Shown one piece after another: positions 1 to 18,740 of a stretch of 64,000 nucleotides of DNA. The stretch covers positions 6,733,357 through 6,797,356 of the forward strand of contig NC_089863.1 of NCBI RefSeq assembly GCF_036373705.1. The letters are read 5' to 3'. The stretch's first letter is position 1; each line of letters starts with the position of its first letter. This DNA comes from Amia ocellicauda (Eukaryota > Chordata > Actinopteri > Amiiformes > Amiidae). The notes beneath the pieces were generated by a model, which was not told where the DNA came from, searched no databases, and was given only the letters and a program-made list of their open reading frames with translations. The translations under genes were made by a program, and so were the position numbers.

Positions 1-259
1 CCTCAGCATCGTTAAGAGCAAAGGAAACTCGTTTCGCCAGGAGGGCATTTTTCTTTCCCCCCTTTATAGCTACCGGTTGCCACGTCTCCATGTGCCAAGG
101 GGGCCCGGCCTTGTAGTGAGACTGGGACACTGACACTGAACCCGTGCAGTTTCTTCCCAAAGAGCATGCTCTCTGATCCGCTGTCTTCTTCTCATCACCA
201 TCATCTTCATCATCATCAAATCAAACTGGCACAGGTCCCAGTGTATACGAGCTAAATCA

Positions 260-1500
260 CCTCCCCCTCCCATCTCTCCCTTCCTGTCCTTCTCCCATCC
301 CTCTCTCCTCTTCCTTGTCCCCCTCCCATCCTTCTCCAATCTCTCCCATCCTATCCTTCTCCCATCCCTCTCCTCTCCCTCTCCTCTTCCTTCTGTCCCT
401 CCCATCCCTCTCTTCCTTGTCCCCCGACTTCCCGATACTCCTCTACGTAGGAATGATCTTCCCCCCAGACAAGGTCATCGCAAAACTAGTGACCCGAATT
501 ATATTTCGGTTTGTCTGGGGGAGCAAAATGGAGAGGCTGAAAAGAGTGCAGAAGGTGAAGGGTACCCTGGATGGAGGCAGGGGGGTCCCGGATGTTGTGC
601 GGCTGATAAAGGCGCAGGGGATGGCCTATGTGGTCAAGAACATCCAGGCTGCTGGCAAGAAAGTGAGTTTTATGAACCGCTTTTATTTTGCCAGCAGCCT
701 GAGACCATTCGGCCTCTGCGCCATGGATAACACCAGGCCGCACTCGTGGGATCCCCCGCCGTTCTACAGGGCGCTCCGAGCCTTTGCGCTCGAAGTAGGC
801 CTCCATAAAGTCGTGCTGGCCTCCTGGGATTATAAGACCATCTGTAGCCAGATGAGATCTGCCCAGGAGACCAGCCGGATAGAAGATTTCCCTCCCGAAA
901 CCTGCCGGTTTATCTGGGCTAACGCTACGCACGTTTGCCTCACAAACACGCAGAAAGATGTCTCCTGGATGGCTGTGAGTCGGTGTCTCCCCACCCGAGT
1001 GTTCATACACAGAAGGGGCATAGCTCCTTATGACGCCTGCCCCTATAAGGGTTGCCTGGGGAAGGAGACGGAGGCTCACATCTTTAGTGAGTGCCCCTCC
1101 GCCTACAGGGTCTGGCTCCTGTTTTCTCCGTTCCTCCACAGGTTTGCCGTTCCTGCGCGGGCGACCGCCCAGCAGATCCTGTACGGTCCTGCCAGGGGAC
1201 TATCATCATCCACCCTGAGGTGCTGGTGGCGTGTCGTCTGCGCAGTGAAGCAGGCACTGTGGGAGGGACGGAACATCTGTCTGTTCAACAAGCAGGAGCT
1301 GGACCCGATCGTCATCGCACGGAGGGGCATGGTGCTCGTAAGGGACTACGTCAATCTGGAGGTCCATCACAGGGGCAAGGAGGAAGCCTATAAGAACTGG
1401 CACATACAAGATCTGGGGGAGCTCAGGATCCCATGATGGGACCCACCTCCGGGGACGGTCAGTTCCCCCTGCTGGAGCCCGAGTCCAAGATCTTTTAATT
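260..1500 (+). mobile_element. Tx1/L1-like LINE fragment, ORF2 C-terminus
   Basis: The open frame 315-1436 becomes protein-like from about base 430 and ends with a cysteine/histidine cluster, CPYKGCLGKETEAHIFSECP, followed by a tryptophan-rich tail. This is the zf-RVT region found downstream of reverse transcriptase in Tx1/L1-type LINEs of fish and amphibians. No reverse transcriptase core is visible, so only the 3' part of ORF2 is present. The start of the frame (315-425) is low-complexity pyrimidine sequence and is not part of the protein. The AT-rich stretch after the stop looks like the 3' untranslated tail. The family call rests on motif recognition and the clade is tentative. Confidence 0.7.
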
Positions 1501-1980
1501 ATTTATGGATGATTGTTTTTAAAACGATTTTAAAAAGGAATCTTAATTGTTTTTAAAGATTTAGTTGTTTTTAAATCACTAATTGTTTAGGGGTTTTTTG
1601 GTTTAGTTTTGTTATATTCTTTTGTCAAATACATTGTCCGTCTTGGATTTAATTTTAAATGCATTGGACCTTTTTTGTTTGTTTTTTATTTTTACCTTTT
1701 TAATTGTTTCCTTATTTTGTCCAATGCATTTTCAGTTATTTTCAATGTATTTGACTTTTATGTTGGTGAGCAGTTTTGCTTTAATCACGTTTGTTTTGTT
1801 GTTTTGTGCACATGTTTATTTTAAGTTAATTATTTTGTTTTTCGTTAAAATCACAAAGATTTTAAAAATTTTAAGTGATTTTAAGAATTGATTTTAAAAG
1901 TTTTTAATCACAAGTATTAAAAATTTGAATTGTTTTTTTTTATGAAAATGTAAAATACTACACCTAATAAAACAGTACTT
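1500..1980. repeat. AT-rich LINE-type 3' tail
   Basis: This is AT-rich sequence full of TTTTAAA strings, ending near a 'gtaaaatac...aataaa' motif at about 1950-1975. Similar endings recur near 4205-4235 and 4920-4945, so this is one of several diverged copies of the same untranslated tail. No gene is visible. Confidence 0.5.
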
Positions 1981-2575
1981 CCTTGTCCCCCTCCCATCCT
2001 TCTCCAATCTCTCCCATCATATCCTTCTCCCATCCCTCTCCTCTTCCTTCTCTCCCTTGCTATCGTTCTCCCATCCCTCTCCTCTTCCTTCTGTCCCTCC
2101 CATCCCTCTCTTCCTTGTCCCCCTCCTATCCTTCTCCAATCTCTCCCATCCTATCCTTCTCCCATCCCTCTCCTCTTCCTTCTCTCCCTTGCTATCGTTC
2201 TCCCATCCCTCTCCTCTTCCTTCTGTCCCTCCCATCCCTCTCTTCCTTGTCCCTCCCATCCTTCTCCAATATCTCCCTTATCCCACCCCCATCCCTCTCA
2301 TCTTCCTTTCCATCCTTATCCCACCCCTTTCCTCTTCCTTCTCCCCCTCCCATCCCTCTCTCCTCTTCCTTCTCTCCCTTGCTATCGTTCTCCCATCCCT
2401 CTCCTCTTCCTTCTGTCCCTCCCATCCTTCTCCAATCTCTCCCTTCTCCCCAAATCCCTCTCCCCTCTTCTTCCCATCCTTCTCTTCTCTTCCTTCTGTC
2501 CCTATGCTTCTCCAATCTCTCCATTCTCCCCACCCCCCTCTTCCATCTCTCCCCTCCTCCCTTTCTTTTCCATTC
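1981..2575. repeat. Pyrimidine-rich tandem repeat, period about 131 bp
   Basis: Almost pure C/T on the plus strand, with phrases such as 'ccttgtccccctcccatcc' returning at about 1982 and 2113 and decayed copies following. The block at 260-420 is the same sequence family. The long open frames on both strands are by-products of the biased composition. Confidence 0.75.
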
Positions 2576-3780
2576 CAGTGAAGGACCAGGCCTCGGTGTG
2601 CGAACTAGGCCGGATGGGCCTAGCAACCCCACCCAGCGGAGTGGGCCTCCTTCAACGGGGGAACACCGACTTTCCATCATCTGAATCAGGGAGCAGCCCC
2701 ACCCACCTCTAGGGAAGGATAGGTGACCCGAGGAGGTGCTCTTAACAAGACTCTCCTCGGGCCACGAGTTTTCTGTTCTTTTTTGTTTCGTTTTTTGTTC
2801 TCTGCCCCTCCCTGACCTCCCAGAAGCAGAGGAGACCAACCAGTCCTGTGAAACTACTCCATCTGTACTTCACCCGCCCCCCTGGAGACCGCTAAGCGGC
2901 GATGGAGTTTCACACCCGTCACTGCCTCCGCGTCCATGTTCACCAGGGAAGGCGGAGGAGACCCGCGGATGTCGAGACTTCAGTTCAGCAGGGAGGTACA
3001 GCAGAAAGGTATGGGCTTTGCTCCTAAACACCTAAGCTGTCTGGTGAAGCTGCCGCATAAAGAAAAATACATCTTTGAGGTTAGCTTTGCTCATCACGAT
3101 CTGCTGGAGGAGTGCTACAGCTTCTATAGAAGAGAGATATATGGAGTGCTGGCGGGTTTCATGATGATAATCCTGTCGGACATCCGTTACAGAATTGTAA
3201 CTGTGCAGTTTTTCTGCGAGACGGTCGTACGCAAATAGGGTCGGGTCTCCCTTCTCACAGTCAAGTAATCCAGTCACGGACCCTGAGCCGGAACAGGAGG
3301 GGGAGGGCGGGAGAAGAGGAACAGGTTTATGCCTTGGCAGACGTGGGCCTCCTCTAGCCACCTCAGAGATGTTGCGGCGGTTAAGAAGATCAAGAGCTAG
3401 GGAGGGGGGAAAGGCACTCCTCCTCCTAACATGCCTGGTCTGGGGGTCCTTGGGCCCCCACCTCACGGCCGCACCTCATCTCCTCAGGAGCAGAGCCCAA
3501 CCTGACGCGCTGGTCTCAGTGGTACAGACGTTGAGTGAAGCTTCCCATGTGCACCGGACTGGCTCTGTCTCTCTCTCTCTGCAGGTCTGTGAGGACGCCA
3601 AGGTGCCGGCACTTAGAGAACATCCACGCACTGTGAGGGCGCCGGTGAGGCGACCACGGCCTGCGGAGAGGAGCCAGTACACCAGTGACGGACGGTCCGG
3701 AGTGAAGCACCAGCACTGGGGAGCATAGGAAGAACACCTCCACCAGGACTGTGAGGGCCTCATCTGCAGGACTGATTTAT
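2576..3780 (+). mobile_element. Probable LINE ORF1/5' region fragment
   Basis: Moderately GC-rich sequence between the pyrimidine repeat and an AT-rich tail. The frame 2936-3238 reads as protein-like (FEVSFAHHDLLEECYSFYRR), similar to the nucleic-acid-binding ORF1 of Tx1/L1-like LINEs. The order GC-rich coding-like DNA, then AT-rich tail, matches the neighbouring fragment at 260-1980. No host gene was recognised. The ORF1 assignment is weak because I see no zinc knuckle. Confidence 0.4.
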
Positions 3781-4960
3781 TTAAGAATTTGTTTTTTTAA
3801 CTTGAAAATGAAAGACGGATTTTTGTCTCTATTTTAAATGTTTTTAAATGCACAAGGATTTGATTTGGTTTTGTATGTTTATGATTTGTCTGATGTGTTG
3901 ACCGTCTTAAATATTAGAAAAATAAATGTATCAGACTGTTTTGTGTTGGAAATATATTTTGTTTTCTTTTGTCTAATGCATTTACCGTTTTTAAAAACAA
4001 CACATCAGATTGTTTTGTTTTGGTTCTATTGTTGTTATTTTGGCAGTTTGCCACCTTACACAAATTGTTTTGATATTTCATGCACTTTTGAATTCACTTG
4101 TTTGGTTTAAAACTTTTAAGGATTTTAAAAGTTTTAGAAATTATTTTAGAATCATATTTAAAAAAATATTATATATATATTTTTTTTATGTTTTATTCTT
4201 TGTAATGTAAAATACTTCACCCAATAAATAGTATTTTAAATGTCTAAATGTGTTTTTTGTTTTGTTGGAAACGTTTTAGTTTTGAGTTGTTTAATGCGTT
4301 CCCTGTCAATCACAATGTATCTGATTGTTTTGAAATTAACTGAAATTTCATTGACTTACATGCACTGATTGTTTTGAAAAGCACTGATTCACTTCTTTTT
4401 GTTCTTATTTTTCTTGAGCTTCACTGATGATTTTTAATTTGAATTTTCAGAAATGAATTTAAAAGATAAATGTAATCACCAGTATTAAAATTGTGTATGT
4501 TTTTTTATTCTGTAATGTACTTAAAACAGTGTTTAAATGTCTATAATGCACAGGGTTTTTTAATTTATTGGTTTAAAGAATTTACTTTTATGATTTGTCG
4601 GACTTGCTGACTGTTTTTAAAACCAAGGAAAGAAAAGCATTAGACTTTTTTGTTTTAGTGGCATGTTTTGGTTTTGATTTATCTAATGCATTTACCGTCA
4701 AGTTACAATATATCAGCGTGTTCTGCATTGTTTGTTTGCATATGAAATTATATTGTGTCAGTTAAAACGCACAAATGGTTTCGATTTTTGCACTGATTCC
4801 GATGTTCCCGTTTCTTTTCTTATTGAGATTCATTTGGATGGTTTTAAAAATGAATTTTAGAAATGTATTTTAAAACAATTTTAATCATAAGTATTAAAAT
4901 ATGAATGTTTTCATCTGTAAATGTAAAATACACAATCATTAAAACAGTATTTATTTTCCT
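3781..4960. repeat. AT-rich repeats, several diverged tail copies
   Basis: Very AT-rich DNA in which phrases such as 'gtaatgtaaaatac' with AATAAA or ATTAAA, 'tctaatgcatttaccg' and 'tttgatttggttttg' recur every 300-450 bases. It looks like three diverged copies of one untranslated LINE tail. No coding potential is visible. Confidence 0.5.
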
Positions 4961-5314
4961 TTCTACACCCCTCCACACACATGGTTTGGACAATTGAACA
5001 CAATATCTCACAGGCTTGAAAACAGAAGGTTTAATGGAATCTCACACACAGCAGGGCCACTCCAGGGGACAGTCAGCCTCCCTCCCTCTCTCTCTGTCTG
5101 TCTGTCCCTCCATCACCCTGTCCTCCACACAGTGTAGGCCAGAGTGGCAGGAACACAGGGAGGGGTCAGTCTGTCCAGGATCTACAGCCTGGCTACAGTC
5201 GGTTGCGTCTCTTCAGCAGGGGATTGTGGGTAACAGTGTGTGTGTAGGCTGGGATCCTGGTTAGTCCAGTGTGTTTGTGTGAGAGACGATTCTACAACTC
5301 TGTGGTTTTATTTG

Positions 5315-5316
<2 letters not shown>

Positions 5317-5353
<37 letters not shown>

Positions 5354-5359
5354 TGTGTT
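5317..5359. repeat. (TG)n microsatellite
   Basis: An uninterrupted GT/TG run just downstream of the cops6 stop codon, probably within or next to its 3' untranslated region. Confidence 0.9.
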
Positions 5360-5505
5360 CTTTCCCTCTTCCCCCTCTCCTTCTCCACCCCCTATCTCTT
5401 CCCTCTCTCTTCATTCTTCCCCTCCCTCCCTCCCAATCCCTCTCTACCCCAATCCCTCTCCTTCCCTCCCTAATAGCTGCTTTTCTCCCTCCCTCTCTCC
5501 CCTCC

Positions 5506-12657
<7,152 letters not shown>

Positions 12658-12687
12658 CTTGGTCGCCGCTGAATCCTGGGGGGCGGA

Positions 12688-12696
12688 GCATGCGCA
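12688..12696. promoter_or_regulatory. NRF1-like site upstream of cops6 start
   Basis: GCATGCGCA, close to the NRF1 consensus GCGCATGCGC, lies about 31 bases upstream of the cops6 initiation codon, next to GGGGCGG. There is no TATA box. Both suit a housekeeping promoter. Confidence 0.45.
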
Positions 12697-13469
12697 GTGG
12701 GTCGGCTGCTGGTCCCTGGCGGAGCACCGTGCCGTACTATACTGTGCCGTACGGCTGATTCCGTATGATTTTCATGCAAATAAAGATCTGTTATACAATT
12801 TAGCATTTTAAAATCAGAGGTAAGAGCATCTGTTCATAAATCACAATCATTAAGTGGCAGGCATGAATAGAGTGGTCTTGTACAGTTTGTGGACAACAAC
12901 AGCAGACTGCAGGAATTATTAGTATTATTATATTCGATTAATTTTATTATCTCCGTGGGGGAATAGTTTTTGCAGCTAGTGTGCATACATAGAATCACAT
13001 AACAACATAATGACATAGTACAGAGGGAGAAATGGCTATTACAATGGATTGAATACATATATACAATGACATATCAGTCATACAATCATTAGCAAAATAA
13101 ATACATTAGATTTGTACTCCCTACCTCCAACTCTGCAAAACTAATGCATTAGTTACACATTTACACACACTGGTGTACAATAATTTACATGCACAACCTG
13201 TAATGTTTATTTAGGCTGACGTTTTACAACACAAAGTGATGTACATTGAAGTTGCACCGTCCGAAAGTGTGAGTATTGTATTGAATCGTTTGCTCGGTGT
13301 TGTCACAGGAGAAGAGGGCCACGGTGAACTGAATCGAGTATTGTTTTGTGTTTCTCTGCAAACCGCAGCACCTGTCAGATCCGCAACACAAGAGCTGTCA
13401 CCATTTTGTTTCAAATTGACCGCACTGGAGGACCCCAAACCAGTAGGCGTTTGACTGATTTGCCACTGA

Positions 13470-13505
13470 CCAATGGGTGCCGCCGAAGCCCCAAAAGCAA
13501 CCAAT
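13470..13505 (+). promoter_or_regulatory. Paired CCAAT boxes of fbxl12 promoter
   Basis: CCAAT at 13470-13474 and 13501-13505, 115 and 84 bases upstream of the fbxl12 start, next to a GC-rich stretch at 13513-13530. The 31-base spacing is about three helical turns, usual for NF-Y pairs. Confidence 0.5.
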
Positions 13506-13584
13506 CACAGCGACGGCGCCGGGGGGGCGGGGTTTACGTCAGTTGCGGAAGTGGACGTCCCGACCGCTTTTGTTTACTGTCGGG

Positions 13585-15997
13585 ATGGCGGCGGAGGGCA
13601 GCTGCTCGCTGGACTATTTCCCGGAGAATATCTTAATGGATATTTTGTCGTACCTCACGGTGCGGGAGCTGGTCAGAGCCGGCAGGTTAGTGGCTCGTCC
13701 TCCTGTTTGGTTGAGCTCTTGTTCTGCGTATACAACTTTAATGTGGTTGCTGCACGACTGTCATTTTTCAAACCATACACAGTTTCGAGGCTTTAAACTG
13801 ACGGCTGGTTTTCATGACGCAATCGGTGTCGTGACGTAGTGACGCAGACCTTGTAGCAAACACTTTTAAACTCAGCCCCTTCGTTGGTTTTAACTTTTTG
13901 TATTAATTAAATTCACCATATTAATGAGACGATCATTAGTTGCAGTCATGCCCCTATTAGCTTCCCCTAGACGAGCATATAACAAACTGTAACAAAGTAT
14001 AATAATGCAAAGAGATAGCTCTACCATACAAAAACGTATTACCTATATGCAAAGAAAAACGTAAAATACAGTATTGTAACAAATGGCATACTGTATTGTA
14101 TTTGTGTATAGTCTTGCACCGTAGTTATGAGGAGCTCTAACTCCTGCTGCATGGTGTAGTCGGTATTTGTTTTATACTGTACTATGTAGTGTCTTTCATT
14201 TGTATAGCCAAACTTATTATTTGTATAGTAGTTTCTAAATGTACTTTAACTTCGAGATTGCTTTATATATTGTCAGATTATATCAATTAACCAATTAACG
14301 GTGTCACAAAGCAGTGATGAGACATAAGATTGGATTTACTGCACAAACATGCTTCATGCTTCAATTTGGCTTCAAGGCATTCAGAACAGAAAACAGGAGA
14401 CACTTTTTCACACAGAGAGGCGTCACAATCTGAACAAACTCCCCAGCGATGTGGTTGAAGTTGAAAGTTTGGGAACATTTAAAAATAGACTGGATAGGAT
14501 CCTTGGATCACTCAGTTATTAATGGACCCCAAACGAGCGTGATGGGTTGAATGGCCTCCTTTGTTTGTAAACTTTCTTATGTTCTTATGTATTCTCTTAA
14601 AACGGCTGCATTTCATTATGAATCAACAGCGGGCTGTGGTTACAAAATAACTGAACTTGAAAACCCCACTAACCTCTTGCTTTACTTTCTTCAGGTCAAA
14701 GTAAACAGCCTGTTTCCCATTCACCCATAATGATAATGATGATAATATGAATACTTCCATCTTTTGAAGGGTTTGCAAGAGATGGAAGAGACTGGTGCAG
14801 GACCACAGACTCTGGAGACACGTTGACCTGACAGAGTGGAAAGCAGTGAGTTTTGCCCTCTGTACCACACTGCCCATGTCATTCAAAGCACTGTGTGGAG
14901 CCATTGTTTTATATGGTGTGTGAATGTTAGTGTTTGAAGACATATGTTTCCTTGGATAGTTAAATGATTTATGTAATAATCATCATCATAATAAAGTTAT
15001 AGTCCAGCAGGTTGTTTAGATCTCTGTGACTGGAATTAACTGATCAGTTAAGACAATTTAAATTAATGTTCCCCTCTCTCTCCCCTCTCCTGCCTATCTC
15101 TGTCCTTCTCCCATCTCCTCTCCCACTCGCCCTCCTTCTCTCCCGCCCCCCGGACTACCCTTCCCACCCTTCTCCCTCTCCCCCCAGCTGACCTCCAGGG
15201 TGCTGTGGGTGCTGTTGCGGCGGTACCTGGGAGGGGGCCTGCGGGAGCTGAGGCTGCAAGGTCTGCTGTTGTCGGTGCGGCCTGGTGCCCTGCTCTCCCG
15301 GGCCTGGCTGGGGGCCCTGGCCAAGCGCTGCCCCCAACTCAGCCGCCTCTCCCTGCGCCACGTTGACCTGAGGGAGGTGGGTGGCTGCCAGTTCCTTCCC
15401 TGCTCCCTGAGGACCCTGGAGCTGATGGCCTGCGAGATCCCCAGGGCCTTTTTCCACAGCGTTGGTGGTAGCAGTGGGATCCAGCTGGAGACCCTCATAG
15501 TGGACAGCGTGCCCTCCTTCTGCGACGAGCACCTGAGAGCGCTGGGCTCCTTGGAGGGGCTCATGGCGCTGGAGGTGAGGGAGTCCATCAGGGTGACGGA
15601 GGCCGGGCTGCGGGCGGCCGGGCTGGGGCGGCTGGTGAGGCTGGAGCTGGTGGCCACGGGGAGGGTCCAGGGAGGCACTGCCGGGGGACTGGCGGAGGGC
15701 CTGCCCGGGCTGAGGGAGCTGACCCTGGGCGGGGCGGAGGTGGAGCCCGGTCTCCCCTGTGTCCCCCGGCTGGTCGGGCTTCGCTGCCTGCGGCTGCGGG
15801 ACTGCGCTCTCTCCCCCGGCCTCCTCCTGCCCCCCTGCCAGGCGGTGCCCTCCCTGCGCAGCCTGCAGCTCAGCCACATCACCCTCCCCAGGGGCACCGA
15901 AGACCAGGACGCCATCCGGCAGGGGCTCCCCAGTTGCGTGGTCACTTTCTCCCACTGCAGCCCTCTGTACCACATCAGACCTGTCTGTATCACATGA
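13585..15997 (+). CDS. fbxl12: F-box and leucine-rich repeat protein 12, three exons
   Basis: Exons 13585-13685, 14770-14845 and 15188-15997 join in phase to 328 aa (human FBXL12 is 326). This is the substrate receptor of an SCF (SKP1-CUL1-F-box) ubiquitin ligase. The F-box spans about residues 9-52: YFPENILMDILSYLTVRELV, then VCKRWKRLVQDHRLWRHVDL. LRVLWVLLRRYLGG-like sequence and leucine-rich repeats fill the rest, including LRTLELMACEIPRAFF, FCDEHLRALGSLEGLMALEV and a final RQGLPSCVVTFSHC that matches the human C-terminus. The last exon is GC-rich and encodes about 80% of the protein in one piece. A long antisense open frame over it is a composition effect. AATAAA at 16249-16254 is the likely poly(A) signal. 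The start is the first ATG after the CCAAT pair. Confidence 0.93.
14300..14595 (+). mobile_element. 3' end of CR1/L2-like LINE (fbxl12 intron 1)
   Basis: Reads as the last part of a non-LTR reverse transcriptase ([18 protein letters not shown]-like, then a segment ending in [10 protein letters not shown]) and ends in the tail TTCTTATGTTCTTATGT. The same 3' end recurs at 39920-40070 and, inverted, at 37430, 42370 and 63190. Confidence 0.75.
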
Positions 15998-16767
15998 AAT
16001 ACCTCTTGCTCGCTGGTCCGGATCCCCCGTTGGACGGATCGGGATTGGATCGTGGGCCGGGAGACTCTGGAACCCGACATCGAGCGGACATTATGAACTG
16101 GAAATTGGCACCTGTGGTTTTCGGTGACTGTCGACCCTCTTACTGACCGTGGCCGAAGCGTCACAGGAAGTGACCTCTAGTGCACACGCAACCGTTGCAG
16201 TTCTTGGTTATAATGAATGCGTATTATTATTTAAGTTGAAGGAACTTTAATAAAGGATATTTAATTTGAACAAGGAATTGGAGGGAGTGGTGTGGGTGGC
16301 GGACGCAGGGTTATCAGTTTGAAGTCACGCAACACGGCACAGTTAACAACGGAGAGTGAATTTCAACTGCACTAGCGCTGCAATTTTCCACAATTGAGTG
16401 CAAAATTCTATCCATTCTTTTTAATGATTATTAGAATAACCGAGTATTAGTGAAGGTTTTAATGGTTTTATATTTATGGTAGCCTCACCTTATCAATGCC
16501 TTGATGTTGGGTTGACTTGGGTTGATTTTGATCAGAATAGGAACAATGTATTGGAAATGCACAGTAGGAAAATCTGATGCCATTTAAAAAAAGAAGAATT
16601 AGACATTTCCCCCCCCCCACCACGTTTTCAAAGAAATACACCAATACAATCAGTGCAATTGACAGTATACGCACATCATGGTGCAAACTAAGTAACGTCA
16701 CCGGCGTCTCTGCTCTGAATCCCGGGTGACTGTTGTGTGCCGCGGCGGGCTTGGTGACGCCATGGTG

Positions 16768-16849
16768 GGTAGCGTGGCCGAGCGGTCTAAGGCGCTGGAT
16801 TTAGGCTCCAGTCTCTCCGGAGGCGTGGGTTCGAATCCCACCGCTGCCA
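16768..16849 (+). tRNA. tRNA-Leu (anticodon TAG)
   Basis: 82 nt with a long variable arm. Acceptor GGTAGCG pairs with CGCTGCC, D-arm region TGGCCGAGCGGTCTAAGGC, anticodon stem CTGGA/TCCAG around loop TTTAGGC (TAG), T-arm GTGGGTTCGAATCCCAC, discriminator A. Both internal promoter boxes are intact. First of five tRNA genes in 2 kb. Confidence 0.96.
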
Positions 16850-17340
16850 GACGTACATTTTTCCTGCATTTTACTCCATGCAAAATGCACTTACAAACCA
16901 CGCAAAAGACCCGAAGGCTGAAATAGCACTATCGTAGATTTGATTCATTTGAATACAGTAACTCAGTCAACCATTTATAAGAATACTGCACCAATACCAC
17001 CAAAAACGCGCTCGGTAAAACAATACAGATTATTATTATTTCATCAATTGAACACCGATTATTAGTCAGGGTGGTGGGTCATGTATATATGACCCATTTA
17101 TTTTCAACACAACAAATGTGATCAGAGAATAGTTATATTAGTGAATTACTAGCATGGGAAATTGTCACACTACAACGAGTGTGTATACACCCAACGCTGT
17201 GTGGGATATAAAGGAGCTTCACCAGCGCTTCTCCAGACTCCAGGGTGGATTTATCTACACCACCTTCTAACAGCCGAGTTTCTATCTGTCGCTTTTCTAA
17301 TCAGACGTCCGACTGTCGGTGTACTTACTAATAGTGCTTA

Positions 17341-17514
<174 letters not shown>

Positions 17515-18075
17515 TTATGCTATTAAAAAAGTTAGGCTGGTCTGCACAGGGCTTTAAAAAAATGTGTACAATCAAATACAGAGAACCAATTAACCAATTA
17601 AGGCATAACGATATAATCACACCGAGCATGCGCACATATAATTAAACTAGTAAGATCCGGGAGATTGCGCTCTGCCGGAGCTATGGGAGGTAATCGATTA
17701 TTCTAGCTAAATGTTGTTCCACAGATTCATTGTTACTGGGGATGCCACCGATTATCTAGTTTAAATGGAAACTTACAAATGTCACAACGACCAATGTATT
17801 CCACGCATTCCTATCATCAGGACGTCAATCTGAAATTAGACAGGGATGCAACTAAGACAACAGTGAAATATGTGCATCTGCTTCCTGGGATGACCACCGC
17901 TTGCTCTTGTCGGCTGTGTGTTTCGTGTAATGTGTCGTGCTGATCTTCCTACAGGCAGATGATTTACTGGTTTGGTGCAGTAAGGCCTACGCTAGTCCCA
18001 GTAAACCATCCGTAATGCGGTGTTCCCAGACTCCGTGGCGGGACGAGGACCGACTGTGCGGCGCTGACACCGGCA

Positions 18076-18157
18076 GACGAGGTGGCCGAGTGGTTAAGGC
18101 GATGGACTGCTAATCCATTGTGCTCTGCACGCGTGGGTTCGAATCCCATCCTCGTCG
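18076..18157 (+). tRNA. tRNA-Ser (anticodon GCT)
   Basis: 82 nt class II tRNA. Acceptor GACGAGG pairs with CCTCGTC, D-arm TGGCCGAGTGGTTAAGGC, anticodon stem TGGA/TCCA around CTGCTAA (GCT), long variable arm, T-arm with GGGTTCGAATCCC, discriminator G as needed for serine identity. Confidence 0.96.
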
Positions 18158-18307
18158 AACGCGGCTTTTCATTTAATTCCAATTCATCAATTCACTATGA
18201 TAGATGAGAAAGGAAATCATCGTTTTAAAGGCTGAGAAGCACGACCGGGGACCCTGGATCTCCTGGGTGCAGGAAAATCTAAAGCAAGTCGCTATAAAAG
18301 CGCACGT

Positions 18308-18389
18308 TGGCAGCGGTGGGATTCGAACCCACGCCTCCGCAGAGACTGGAGCCTAAATCCAGCGCCTTAGACCGCTCGGCCACGCTACC
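18308..18389 (-). tRNA. tRNA-Leu (anticodon TAG), second copy
   Basis: Minus-strand copy nearly identical to the gene at 16768-16849, with one visible change in the variable arm (CTCTGC instead of CTCTCC). Both box A and box B are intact. The two Leu genes form an inverted pair about 1.5 kb apart. Confidence 0.96.
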
Positions 18390-18658
18390 CGCCCTGGCGT
18401 GCTGCTGTCTCGGTGTATCGGGTCGGTTTGTTCCGAGGCAGCCCAGGCGAATCAGTCGAATCAATCACTGAACGATAGAACACAGAATCAGGAACTGAAG
18501 AGAGCAAACACATGCATCCAAAACATGGCCGATCGCTCTGCGTCCTTCTTCACTGCGCAGCCGGCGCTGTTGTGTGGCACAGACTGTCACTGTGCTTTTC
18601 TCTCACGATGTGCGCTTTGTGAGCCTCGGATGCGGAAGTGGCGATAAGAAAAGGAATG

Positions 18659-18740
18659 CGCTGCGAGCAGGGTTCGAACCTGCGCGGGGAGACCCCATTG
18701 GATTTCGAGTCCAACGCCTTAACCACTCGGCCATCGCAGC
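18659..18740 (-). tRNA. tRNA-Ser (anticodon CGA)
   Basis: 82 nt on the minus strand. Acceptor GCTGCGA pairs with TCGCAGC, box A TGGCCGAGTGGTTAAGGC, anticodon stem TTGGA/TCCAA around CTCGAAA (CGA), long variable arm, box B GGTTCGAACCC, discriminator G. Confidence 0.96.

Noticed and set aside
1983-2684. 233-aa open frame rich in Ser/Pro/Leu
   Set aside because: It lies in a pyrimidine tandem repeat and only repeats the composition (SHPSPLPS); no domain, no splice context.
15094-16164. 356-aa and 272-aa frames antisense to fbxl12
   Set aside because: GC-rich coding exon 3 of fbxl12 creates open frames on the other strand; the plus strand matches FBXL12 throughout.
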